NCBI GenBank assembly: GCA_046262015.1
Contig: JBHENN010000004.1
Span: 1 to 12,770, forward strand
Length of the DNA stretch: 12,770 bases
Source of the DNA: JBHENN01 sp046262015
Lineage (GTDB): Bacteria > Actinomycetota > CADDZG01 > WHSQ01
Direction of reading: 5' to 3'
The translations under genes and the position numbers were made by a program. Positions within the stretch are counted from its first letter, which is position 1. Each line of letters opens with the position of its first letter. The notes beneath the pieces are model-generated. The model did no database searches. It was not told where the DNA came from and saw nothing but the letters and a program-made list of their open reading frames with translations. Positions 1 through 5,931 of the stretch are shown here, piece after piece.

Positions 1-465
1 CCTTGAACGTTGCCGAGATGCTTCTTCAGCGTCCCTTCGAACGGCGGCTCTCCGGGAGGTAATCGCCTACACGAACGGCTATCCGTACTTCCTCCACGAA
101 TACGGCGGAAAGCATGTCTGGAACATTGCTGAAAGCGACGAGATCACGCTTGAGGACGTGAGAAGGCTAAGGCTCGCGTTCGGCTCCAGCTCGACGAGAA
201 CTTCTTTAGCGTTCGAGTGGCTCGGTGCACACAGGCTGATCTCCGCTATCTCGCCGCGATTGCCGAGCTAGGAGACGGCCCTTACCGGTCGGGCCAGATA
301 GCGTCCAAACTCGGTCGTGACGCTCAGGCCGTCGCGCGTACACGGGCCCGACTGATCGCCAGAGGACTTATATATGGCCCTGGCGACGGACTGAATGAGT
401 TCACGGTTCCCCAATTCGGGGATTTCTTGCGGCGCACCTATCCCCTCTCTGAAAGTGACGACTAG
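1..465 (+). pseudogene. C-terminal fragment of AAA-type ATPase, frameshifted
   Basis: The gene enters from the left edge and ends at TAG 463-465. Frame 2 from about position 47 reads a stretch typical of the sensor/lid part of actinobacterial ATP-binding proteins (the motif NGYPYFLHEYGGKH at 74-115, then ITLEDV ending at 160). The homologous reading then moves to frame 1, with QLDENFFSVRVARCT from 187, a winged-helix-like segment (YRSGQIASKLGR) and FTVPQFGDFLRR near the end. The switch lies between about 158 and 186 and would be repaired by one extra A after GTGAGA. Bases 1-46 do not continue the homology well in any frame, so there may be further damage. The Walker motifs would lie outside the window. 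It is either a decayed gene or a one-base sequence error. The family assignment rests on remembered sequence pattern. It may belong to the mobile element or to the flanking chromosome. Confidence 0.6.
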
Positions 466-598
466 ACATCGTCGGCGCGCCGGTGAGATCGCTCCCCGAT
501 CCGGAGTAGGCCACGGAATCCGACAGCTTCCGCCATCCTCCATTCCAATCTCGTTGAGCGGCAGCGAGGGGCCCAGACGAGCCGTCCGCTCGAGCCAT

Positions 599-627
599 CT
601 CTCCAAAATCTCTCCAAAATCTCTCCA
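599..627. repeat. 11-bp tandem repeat array 1 (CTCTCCAAAAT)
   Basis: Two perfect copies of CTCTCCAAAAT (599-609, 610-620) are followed by a partial third copy (CTCTCCA, 621-627). The 11-bp period is close to one helical turn, so bound proteins would sit on the same face of the DNA. It shares the CTCTCC core with the array at 722-762. Confidence 0.85.
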
Positions 628-721
628 CTCGCTTCACGGTGGACGGTCCCCCTCCCGCAGGCCCCACACGGAGATCGCGAAACTTTCTTTCTAGCGGCGC
701 CACCTGCACCTTCGACACGGG

Positions 722-762
722 CTCTCCGATTTCTCTCCGATTTCTCTCCGATTTCTATCCGG
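722..762. repeat. 11-bp tandem repeat array 2 (CTCTCCGATTT)
   Basis: Three perfect copies of CTCTCCGATTT (722-732, 733-743, 744-754) are followed by a degenerate partial fourth (CTATCCGG, 755-762). The unit has the same length and the same CTCTCC core as array 1, with consensus CTCTCCRAWWT. The phase starts 123 bp downstream of array 1. A nine-base piece of the unit (GATTTCTCT) recurs at 1282-1290 in the leader of the replication-relaxation gene. This fits binding sites for one protein, such as iterons or operators. Confidence 0.85.
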
Positions 763-832
763 CCGTCGCTTTGATGAACGTCATGAAACAGAACTGGCAT
801 CACCTCAACGAAATCATTGCCCTCGGTGCCGG

Positions 833-1174
833 GTGTCGGGCAGCTCGGGTTCGGGCGTCACTTGCCGGCTCGGTGTGTCCGAGGAGGTGGGATGCGCGCG
901 CGGTCGTCTCTCTTGGGGGGCGGGCTCAGGTGTCCAGGGGGGAGACCGGCTGAGGCCCATCGACCTCTCCGACCCTCGCCTCCTGCCCCTGCCCCCTCGC
1001 GATCGGGCCGAGGCCGCGCGCCTGCTTGCCGCCCTGATACGCGAAGCGGCGCTCGGCTCCGGCTCAAGGCATGGACTCGGGAATAACGGGGCGGAACCTG
1101 CCGCCGATTTGCCGACAGCGCCTTTAACCGTTGGCAAGCGGCAAGCGCGCAAACGTGCAGGTGAGGCGGCGTGA
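833..1174 (+). CDS. Small hypothetical protein of the element
   Basis: The open frame ends at TGA 1172-1174. The part that looks like protein starts near 950 and reads LRPIDLSDPRLLPLPPRDR, then an Ala/Leu-rich helix (AEAARLLAALIREAAL) and a basic tail (GKRQARKRAGEAA). Short proteins with a DPRL.PL...R.EA..LLA.LI pattern are ones I recall beside recombinases in actinobacterial mobile elements. That is from memory and no function is known. The start is uncertain. GTG 833 is the longest option and has no clear ribosome binding site. A strong purine run (936-944) sits 5 nt before an in-frame CTG at 950, which would give about 74 residues. The sequence between 833 and 950 looks low-complexity (Gly/Ser-rich) and is probably not coding. 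Confidence 0.4.
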   Translation: MSGSSGSGVTCRLGVSEEVGCARGRLSWGAGSGVQGGDRLRPIDLSDPRLLPLPPRDRAEAARLLAALIREAALGSGSRHGLGNNGAEPAADLPTAPLTVGKRQARKRAGEAA

Positions 1175-1370
1175 AGGCGCTCTCTTGCTGCACCCGACGG
1201 TCTTCGCGTACGACACCCTTACGGGCGTCGTTCGCTTCGACTCTTTCCTCATGTGCCTCATGGGCTTCGCTTACTACAAGGGATTTCTCTTTTTTCTTTC
1301 TCCATGTGATGAGACGTTTCTCTTCTCTTTCTTGTCCTGCAGAGGCCTTTGTTCCTGCGGAGGCTCTCTG
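1175..1370 (+). promoter_or_regulatory. Leader of the replication-relaxation/recombinase operon
   Basis: About 200 bases precede the likely TTG start. From about 1282 to 1335 the plus strand is strongly pyrimidine- and T-rich (TTTCTCTTTTTTCTTTCTCC and a second tract at 1316-1335), unlike the GC-rich surroundings. It is followed by an 18-bp-spaced direct repeat, TCCTGCAGAGGC (1335-1346) and TCCTGCGGAGGC (1353-1364). The second copy contains the CGGAGG Shine-Dalgarno-like sequence (1359-1363). I could not pick a -35/-10 pair with confidence. A promoter or an easily melted site would both fit the base composition. Confidence 0.35.
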
Positions 1371-3098
1371 TTGAGTGATTTCGTCAGCGATACCGACCGG
1401 GACATCCTCGACACCCTCGTCGAGCATCGCGTCGCTACCGCCTTACAGCTGAGTGTTCTGCTCGAGATCCCCGAGCGCACCATCCGCTATCGCCTCACCC
1501 AGCTCAAGGCCAAGGGATACGCGCGCGCGGTGAGGCCTCCCGCGGACAAGGGATCGTCGCCCGATCACTGGTGCCCGGCGCGCAAGGCGGACTCGTGGTC
1601 CAAGGGCGAGCGCGCACCCCACGGCGGTGATAAGGCCGCCCCGTCCACGACCTTCGTTGAGCATTCCGCCGCGATAACGGCTTTCTACGTGGCGCTGCTA
1701 AAGGCTACTGCCGGACTCGGGCTCAGCCAGTGGGCGCGCGAGGGTGGCGCCGCGGAGGAGTTCGAGTGGCGCTCTCGTCCCCGCAAGATCGTGCCCGACG
1801 CGTTCGTAGTCCTGGCCGACAATGACGCCTCCTACCGGGCGTTCGTCGAGGTCGATCTCGGGTCCATGAGCATGACGCGCCTGTCCCAGAAGCTCTCGGG
1901 CTACGCCGCCTATTACGCCGCGCGGGCGTGGGCAAAGACCCATCCCTTTCCGCCGGTACTGCTGCTCGCAACCACGAGCGAGGCCCGGGCCGAGGGCGCC
2001 ATCGCCCGCTTCGAGCAGCGCCTGGCTCAGGCACAGCGCCACTTGCACTCGCTTCACTATCGAGGATGCGACGAGTGGGTGCCTGAGATGGGCGCGTGCG
2101 CCTGTGCGCGCTATCCCGACGTGGCGGTCGCCGAGCCTGTGTGGCTGTCCTCGGGTGGAGGCGACGGGCTCTGCCTCACCGACCTCCTTAGCCCTCCGTG
2201 GGAGAGGTGGGCACAACGAGAACATGCGCGCCGGCAAGAAGACGAGCGCCGCGAGCAGACAAGACAGAGCCTCCGCGCCGATCCCGAGCGCTGTCGCACG
2301 GAGATACAACAGTGCGGGTTCTCGCGCAGCTTCGAGGATCTCGCCGAGGACTTCGACCAACGGGGCAGCCTCGCGCTCAAGCTCTTGTTGCAGCGCGACC
2401 ACGAGATGGACGCGACCGAGAGAGCGGCGTTCGCGTTCTTCTCCCGGAGGCTTTCCTGGAGCAGGCGAGGAGACCTCGCCGCCACCGACGATCCCCCACC
2501 TCCGAACGAGCACGAACAGCGCCTGGTTCACATGCTCGTGGGCAACTATGCCGAGCGCCAGAAGCGCTACGTGGCGCGCCTCTATTCGCGCGGTCCGGAC
2601 GCCCCAGCGATCCGCAACGCGATCGCCCACCTAGATGGCGGCGACCTGTTGCGCCACGACGAGCTCGCTCTACTGCCCGGGCTCGTCGCCGCGCACCGCG
2701 ACAACCTCTTTGAACTACAGCGGCGAAGACGCGCCTACATCACATGGCGAGCCCAGACGATCGGCCGGGCACGAAGAACAAAACGCGCGCTTGCCCGTCT
2801 CATGTTCGATCCCGGGCGCGCAGCACAAGAGACCGATCTCGAGCGGTTGTGGTTCTGCAAGGAATGCGGCCAGCTTGCCATCCCAACCGAGCGCGACCTC
2901 ACATCCACAAGCGCACCAGATTGCTGCTTGTGCAATCTGCGAGCGGACACGAACCTTACGGAGGCTCTGGGCGAAGGGCTGGTCCGCCCTGATGAGGATG
3001 GCTTCTGGGTCGTCTGTCACCGTCGCGTGCCAGCATGGGTCTTAGAGGAGGCCGCCAGGCCGCTCTCGACAAGTGCCGGCTCGCAGGAGGAGTGGTGA
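1371..3098 (+). CDS. Replication-relaxation family protein
   Basis: A 575-residue protein if it starts at TTG 1371, which has CGGAGG 7 nt upstream. The frame is open back to 1131, but those 80 codons look like translated leader. Residues about 6-52 form a winged helix-turn-helix (DILDTL...LLEIPERTIRYRLTQLKAKGY). About 94-260 match the replication-relaxation family as I know it, with VEHSAAITAFYVAL, VPDAFVVL and FVEVDLGSMSMTRLSQKLSGY. The spacing of D143, E160, D162 and K174 resembles a PD-(D/E)xK nuclease core; this is an inference. The region after about 260 is charged and Arg-rich, and ends with a probable zinc ribbon (CKEC about 496-499, CCLC about 518-521). Family members are found in actinobacterial plasmids and integrative elements and are linked to replication or DNA relaxation, with no firm biochemistry that I know of. 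The stop lies 2 bp before the recombinase ATG, so the two are probably translated together. Confidence 0.8.
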   Translation: MSDFVSDTDRDILDTLVEHRVATALQLSVLLEIPERTIRYRLTQLKAKGYARAVRPPADKGSSPDHWCPARKADSWSKGERAPHGGDKAAPSTTFVEHSAAITAFYVALLKATAGLGLSQWAREGGAAEEFEWRSRPRKIVPDAFVVLADNDASYRAFVEVDLGSMSMTRLSQKLSGYAAYYAARAWAKTHPFPPVLLLATTSEARAEGAIARFEQRLAQAQRHLHSLHYRGCDEWVPEMGACACARYPDVAVAEPVWLSSGGGDGLCLTDLLSPPWERWAQREHARRQEDERREQTRQSLRADPERCRTEIQQCGFSRSFEDLAEDFDQRGSLALKLLLQRDHEMDATERAAFAFFSRRLSWSRRGDLAATDDPPPPNEHEQRLVHMLVGNYAERQKRYVARLYSRGPDAPAIRNAIAHLDGGDLLRHDELALLPGLVAAHRDNLFELQRRRRAYITWRAQTIGRARRTKRALARLMFDPGRAAQETDLERLWFCKECGQLAIPTERDLTSTSAPDCCLCNLRADTNLTEALGEGLVRPDEDGFWVVCHRRVPAWVLEEAARPLSTSAGSQEEW

Positions 3099-3100
3099 CC

Positions 3101-4627
3101 ATGAGGATCGCGATCTACACCCGCATCTCGACCGACGAGGACAATCAACCCTTCTCTCTCGGCGCGCAACAGGACCGCCTCGATTCCTACTGCAAGTCTC
3201 AGGACGCGTGGCGCACCGTGGCCCGCTATTCCGACCAGGCATCGGGGGCAACCTTGGAGCGTCCCGGGATTCAGCGTGCGCTCGCGGACGCGACCAAGGG
3301 CGTCTACGAGCTCCTGCTGGTTCACCGCGTCGACCGACTGTCGAGAAACGTGCGCCAGCTCGCGCAGATATCGGAAGATCTCGATCGCGCTGGCGTGGCG
3401 CTGCGCTCGGCCACCGAGCCGTTCGACACCTCGTCGGCGGCGGGCAAGATGATGATGCAGATGCTCGGGGTCTTCGCCGAGTTCGAACGCACCACGATCG
3501 TCGAGCGCGTTGTCGCAGGCATGGACCGGGCCGCGTCGGAGGGTCGCTGGGTGGTCGGCAAGGTTCCCTACGGCTACCTGCGCGACAAGGACACGAAACT
3601 GCTCGTGCCCCACGAAACACAGGCAACGATCGTGAGGCGCATTTTCGATCTCTACGTCGAAGACCAGCTCGGCTCCGAGGCGATCGCGCAGCTGCTCAAC
3701 TCCGAAGGGCTCGCGACCAAGATGGGCGTGCCGTTCTCCGCCCGTACCGTCATCCACATGCTGGGAAACCCGATCTATGTCGGCAGGGTGGTGTTCAAGG
3801 ACAACAGCCACCCCGGCCTGCACGAATCGTTGGTAGACGAGCAGACCTTTGCCGCGGCTGCAAGGATCTTGGCCGAGCGCGGCGAGTCCCAGGCACTAAA
3901 GCGCGGCCATCCCGCCGACTACCTGCTGTCCGGCGTCGTGCGTTGCGGGCAATGCGGGCGCGCCTTCATCGGGACCTCGGCCACGGGCCGCTCGCGCCGC
4001 TACCACTACTACACCTGTTCGACGCGCTACCGCTACGGGACGCGCACCTGCGACGCCGATCGCCTGCCGAAAGACGCTCTCGAGGAGGCCGTCTTGGAGC
4101 AGATGATCGGCGTCTATCGCGACTCTGGCCTCATCGCAGACGCCCTTGAACACCTGGGGGCGTCCGAGCGCGAGGAGCGGGACTCGGTCGAGGAGAGGGT
4201 CGCGGCGTTGCGACAGGAGCAGGCGGGAGCCAAGCGGTCGATGGACCGCTACCTCGCCGCGTTCGAAGCGGGCACAATGAAGCCGGCCACCTGCCAGGAG
4301 CGCCTCGACAACCTCCAAGCGCGCCTAGACATGCTGATCGCCGAAGAACAGTCGCTCCTGGTGCAAGAGGAAGCCGATACCCCTCCGACGCCCGAGCTTG
4401 TGGCTGAGTGGGCCAAGACCCTCGACGTCGCGCTCTACAGCGGCACGGCGCAGCAGAGAAAGGCCCTGATCCGTAAGCTCGTGAAGGAGCTGCGGGTAAT
4501 GAGTCGCGACGAGATCGTCCCGACGTATCGCGTCCCGGCGCTGGTTCGCGCACCAGGAGATCAAGTGGAGCTGCCGGGAATCGAACCCGGGTCCCTCGAT
4601 CCCTCGGTAGGCCTTCTACGAGCGTAG
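3101..4627 (+). CDS. Large serine recombinase (site-specific integrase)
   Basis: A 508-residue DNA integrase/excisionase acting through a 5'-phosphoserine link. The N-terminal resolvase domain (1-140) has the nucleophile in YTRIST (Ser10, with Arg8) and the VDRLSRN and EFERTTIVERV motifs. The recombinase domain (about 150-260) includes VPYGYL, LNSEGL and GNPIYVGRVVF. It is followed by a zinc ribbon (CGQC 282-285, Cys306, Cys317) and a long coiled coil (about 355-425), the standard large serine recombinase order. ATG 3101 has CAGGAGG at 3084-3090. GTG 3092 is an in-frame alternative. The last 20 codons (from about residue 489, VELPGIEPGS onward) are the antisense of the ssrA 3' end. The original C-terminus was therefore probably fixed or altered by integration, and the protein could end differently in the excised form. 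The catalytic and structural motifs seen are all present, so it is likely active. Confidence 0.95.
   Translation: MRIAIYTRISTDEDNQPFSLGAQQDRLDSYCKSQDAWRTVARYSDQASGATLERPGIQRALADATKGVYELLLVHRVDRLSRNVRQLAQISEDLDRAGVALRSATEPFDTSSAAGKMMMQMLGVFAEFERTTIVERVVAGMDRAASEGRWVVGKVPYGYLRDKDTKLLVPHETQATIVRRIFDLYVEDQLGSEAIAQLLNSEGLATKMGVPFSARTVIHMLGNPIYVGRVVFKDNSHPGLHESLVDEQTFAAAARILAERGESQALKRGHPADYLLSGVVRCGQCGRAFIGTSATGRSRRYHYYTCSTRYRYGTRTCDADRLPKDALEEAVLEQMIGVYRDSGLIADALEHLGASEREERDSVEERVAALRQEQAGAKRSMDRYLAAFEAGTMKPATCQERLDNLQARLDMLIAEEQSLLVQEEADTPPTPELVAEWAKTLDVALYSGTAQQRKALIRKLVKELRVMSRDEIVPTYRVPALVRAPGDQVELPGIEPGSLDPSVGLLRA
4566..4627. other. Probable element/chromosome junction at the ssrA 3' end
   Basis: The CCA end of tmRNA is at 4566 on the minus strand, and plus-strand element genes run right up to it. 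The recombinase stop codon (4625-4627) lies 62 bases inside ssrA. The 3' ends of tRNA and tmRNA genes are classic integration targets, and the tmRNA 3' end is intact here, as expected if the element restores it. The exact crossover bases cannot be seen: serine recombinases use very short cores, and the other att copy is not in the window. Confidence 0.5.
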
Positions 4628-4922
4628 TCCGCGGTTGAGGTTCAGCGCCGTCCGGCCCACGGACCGCGACGGCCGGCGCCTAGCCCGAGCTGCGTGTCCC
4701 ATCCCTCGCCTCGAGCGTACTTGGGACGGTGAGCCTGCTAGGCGACGCCGGATCCCGAGATCGCAGGCTCATCTCGGGCCGACGGCCATCACATAGGGAT
4801 GGCTACTGTGCTTTAAGCAGCAGCATTTATTGGTTTCCCAGAGGATTTACGAGGTCACACCGGGAGTCCTCGGCTCGCTTCTCCTACCTTGGTCCGATCA
4901 AGGTCGAGACCAGTTCAGCCCC
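4566..4922 (-). ncRNA. ssrA: Transfer-messenger RNA (tmRNA)
   Basis: A 357-nt tmRNA that rescues stalled ribosomes together with SmpB. The 5' end GGGGCTGAAC pairs with the 3' end CAGCTCC before the encoded CCA (7-bp acceptor stem). The T arm (CCGGG TTCGATT CCCGG) is standard. PK1 can be drawn (CGAGG...CCUCG, with loop UCCC pairing to GGGA downstream). PK2 is very clear (CCCGAGAU/AUCUCGGG, with loop GAGCCUGC pairing to GCAGGCUC). The message region is odd. After AACCAAUAAAU comes GCU GCU GCU UAA (4824-4813), only three Ala codons, where 9-12 are usual. These bases form a perfect 7-bp hairpin with CAGUAGC. The +1 frame gives MLLLKAQ and stop. The third frame runs about 19 codons into PK2. The gene sits next to msrB and smpB, which supports it as the resident chromosomal copy. 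Confidence 0.93.
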
Positions 4923-4982
4923 ATGATTGGACCCCTCTGGCCGCACGCCGGAGGGCTTGTCAAGGTCCAGGAGGGTCAACGC

Positions 4983-5010
4983 CCCCGGCGACCACCCTAT
5001 TTCGCCGGGG
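4983..5010 (-). terminator. Hairpin downstream of msrB, possible terminator
   Basis: A perfect 9-bp inverted repeat (CCCCGGCGA / TCGCCGGGG) with a 10-nt loop starts 7 bases beyond the msrB stop, in the msrB-ssrA gap. No T tract follows on the minus strand. It may be a T-less actinobacterial terminator or simply a stabilising 3' stem. Confidence 0.45.
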
Positions 5011-5016
5011 ACGACC

Positions 5017-5418
5017 TCACGGCCCGGCCGCGGTATCGAGCTGCAGGGCACAGGAGTTGATGCAGTAGCGCTGGCCGGTCGGACCGGGGCCGTCGGGGAA
5101 GACGTGGCCCAGGTGCGAACCGCAGCGCGCGCACAGCACCTCGGTCCGGCGCATGCCGTGGCTGGAGTCGTCACGAAGCTCGACATGCTCGGCGTTGGCA
5201 GGCTCGGTGAAGCTCGGCCAGCCCGAGCCCGAGTCGAACTTGGTGTCGGAGCTGAAGACCTCCGCCCCGCACGCCCCGCACCGGTAGACGCCGTCCTCTT
5301 TGGAATAGACGTACCTGCCGGTGAAGGGGCGCTCGGTGCCCTTGAGCCGGAGCACCTCGTACTGCTCGGGCGTCAGCTCGGCTCGCCATTCCTCGTCGCT
5401 CTTGATGACCTTCTCCAT
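5017..5418 (-). CDS. msrB: Peptide-methionine (R)-S-oxide reductase MsrB
   Basis: A 133-residue cytosolic repair enzyme that reduces methionine-R-sulfoxide in proteins. The family pattern is complete: the RPFTGRYVY region, zinc-binding pairs Cys47/Cys50 (CGAC) and Cys96/Cys99 (CARC), SGSGWPSF, LGHVFPDGP, and the catalytic Cys119 in RYCINS. An extra Cys123 follows (NSCAL, where Ala is usual). The start is ATG 5418, because GGAGGAGG lies 5 nt upstream; an extension to 5451 is open but would overlap the end of smpB. It follows smpB by 29 bp and separates smpB from ssrA, which are often adjacent. Confidence 0.95.
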   Translation of the reverse strand: MEKVIKSDEEWRAELTPEQYEVLRLKGTERPFTGRYVYSKEDGVYRCGACGAEVFSSDTKFDSGSGWPSFTEPANAEHVELRDDSSHGMRRTEVLCARCGSHLGHVFPDGPGPTGQRYCINSCALQLDTAAGP

Positions 5419-5447
5419 GCCAACCTCCTCCGATCCCTCGGCCGCCC

Positions 5448-5921
5448 TCAACGCCGGCGGCCGAGCTCGCGCTGCATGTTGCGTTGCGCATCCCTCTGCG
5501 CGGTGGCAACCCGTTTGTCGTAGTTCCTCTTCCCACGGGCCACCGCGATCTCCGCCTTGGCCAGCCCGTGCTTGAAGTAGAGGCGGAGCGGAACGAGGGT
5601 CTTTCCCTCACGGGCGATCTTCGCGGCGAGCTGCTCGATCTCGCGCCGATGCAGCAACAGCTTGCGGGGACGCATGGGATCGTGGTTCGCCCGGTTCCCA
5701 TGGCTGTAGGGGCTGATGTGGCACTGCAGCAACCACGCCTCACCGTCCTTGACGATCGCGTAGGCATCCGAAAGGTTGGCGCGCCCCTCCCGGCACGACT
5801 TGACCTCGGTCCCCTGGAGCATGATCCCGGCTTCGAACGACTCCTCGATCAGGTAGTCGTGACGCGCCTTGCGGTTCTGGGTTATCAGCTTGGTCCGAGG
5901 ACCTCCGTCGGGGCCCGCCAT
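5448..5921 (-). CDS. smpB: SsrA-binding protein SmpB
   Basis: A 157-residue partner of tmRNA in trans-translation. It binds the tRNA-like domain and places it in the ribosomal A site, mimicking the missing anticodon arm. Visible family motifs are KARHDYLIEESFEAGI, LQGTEVKSCREG and NLSDAYA in the beta-barrel, HGNRANHDPMRPRKLLL, and the basic tail with GKRNYDKR. ATG 5921 is chosen because homology begins a few residues later. The frame is open to 6014, but that would overlap the protease gene. It starts 10 bp after the S41 protease stop, with a poor Shine-Dalgarno site. The ssrA partner lies 525 bp downstream on the same strand. Confidence 0.96.
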   Translation of the reverse strand: MAGPDGGPRTKLITQNRKARHDYLIEESFEAGIMLQGTEVKSCREGRANLSDAYAIVKDGEAWLLQCHISPYSHGNRANHDPMRPRKLLLHRREIEQLAAKIAREGKTLVPLRLYFKHGLAKAEIAVARGKRNYDKRVATAQRDAQRNMQRELGRRR

Positions 5922-5931
5922 AGGGCGACCG

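Larger units (their letters stand above)
466..832. other. Non-coding stretch with two iteron-like arrays
   Basis: No convincing gene was found in these 367 bases. Open frames exist on both strands, but none resembles a known protein and the 11-bp repeats would break any coding periodicity. What stands out is two arrays of an 11-bp unit at 599-627 and 722-762, separated by about 94 bp. Because a replication-relaxation gene lies downstream, an origin or a control region for the element is a reasonable inference, not a demonstrated one. Confidence 0.4.

Noticed and set aside
599..762. CRISPR array
   Set aside because: Units are 11 bp in direct tandem without spacers, and no cas genes are present.
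466..832. Several overlapping open frames of about 100 codons on both strands
   Set aside because: They cross the 11-bp repeats, show low-complexity Arg/Ser/Pro-rich composition typical of antisense or random GC-rich DNA, and have no recognisable motif.
1131..1370. An 80-codon N-terminal extension of the replication-relaxation protein, including a hydrophobic Cys/Phe-rich stretch that could be taken for a membrane segment
   Set aside because: It translates the pyrimidine-rich leader. The domain begins right after TTG 1371, which has a well-placed Shine-Dalgarno sequence. It also overlaps the end of the small ORF at 1174.
1..1370. Second att copy (duplicate of the ssrA 3' end) in the left part of the window
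   Set aside because: Scanning for GAATCGAACCCGGGTCC-like sequence gave no match, so the other end must be outside the window or have a very short core.
4541..4556. CTGGT/ACCAG hairpin just past the ssrA 3' end as a tmRNA terminator
   Set aside because: The stem is only 5 bp with no T run, and it lies within recombinase codons; a chance inverted repeat is likely.
4916..4980. Promoter for ssrA from the TTGACA at 4963-4958 on the minus strand
   Set aside because: No acceptable -10 hexamer lies 16-19 nt downstream. A promoter must exist or the gene is read from msrB, but it cannot be placed.
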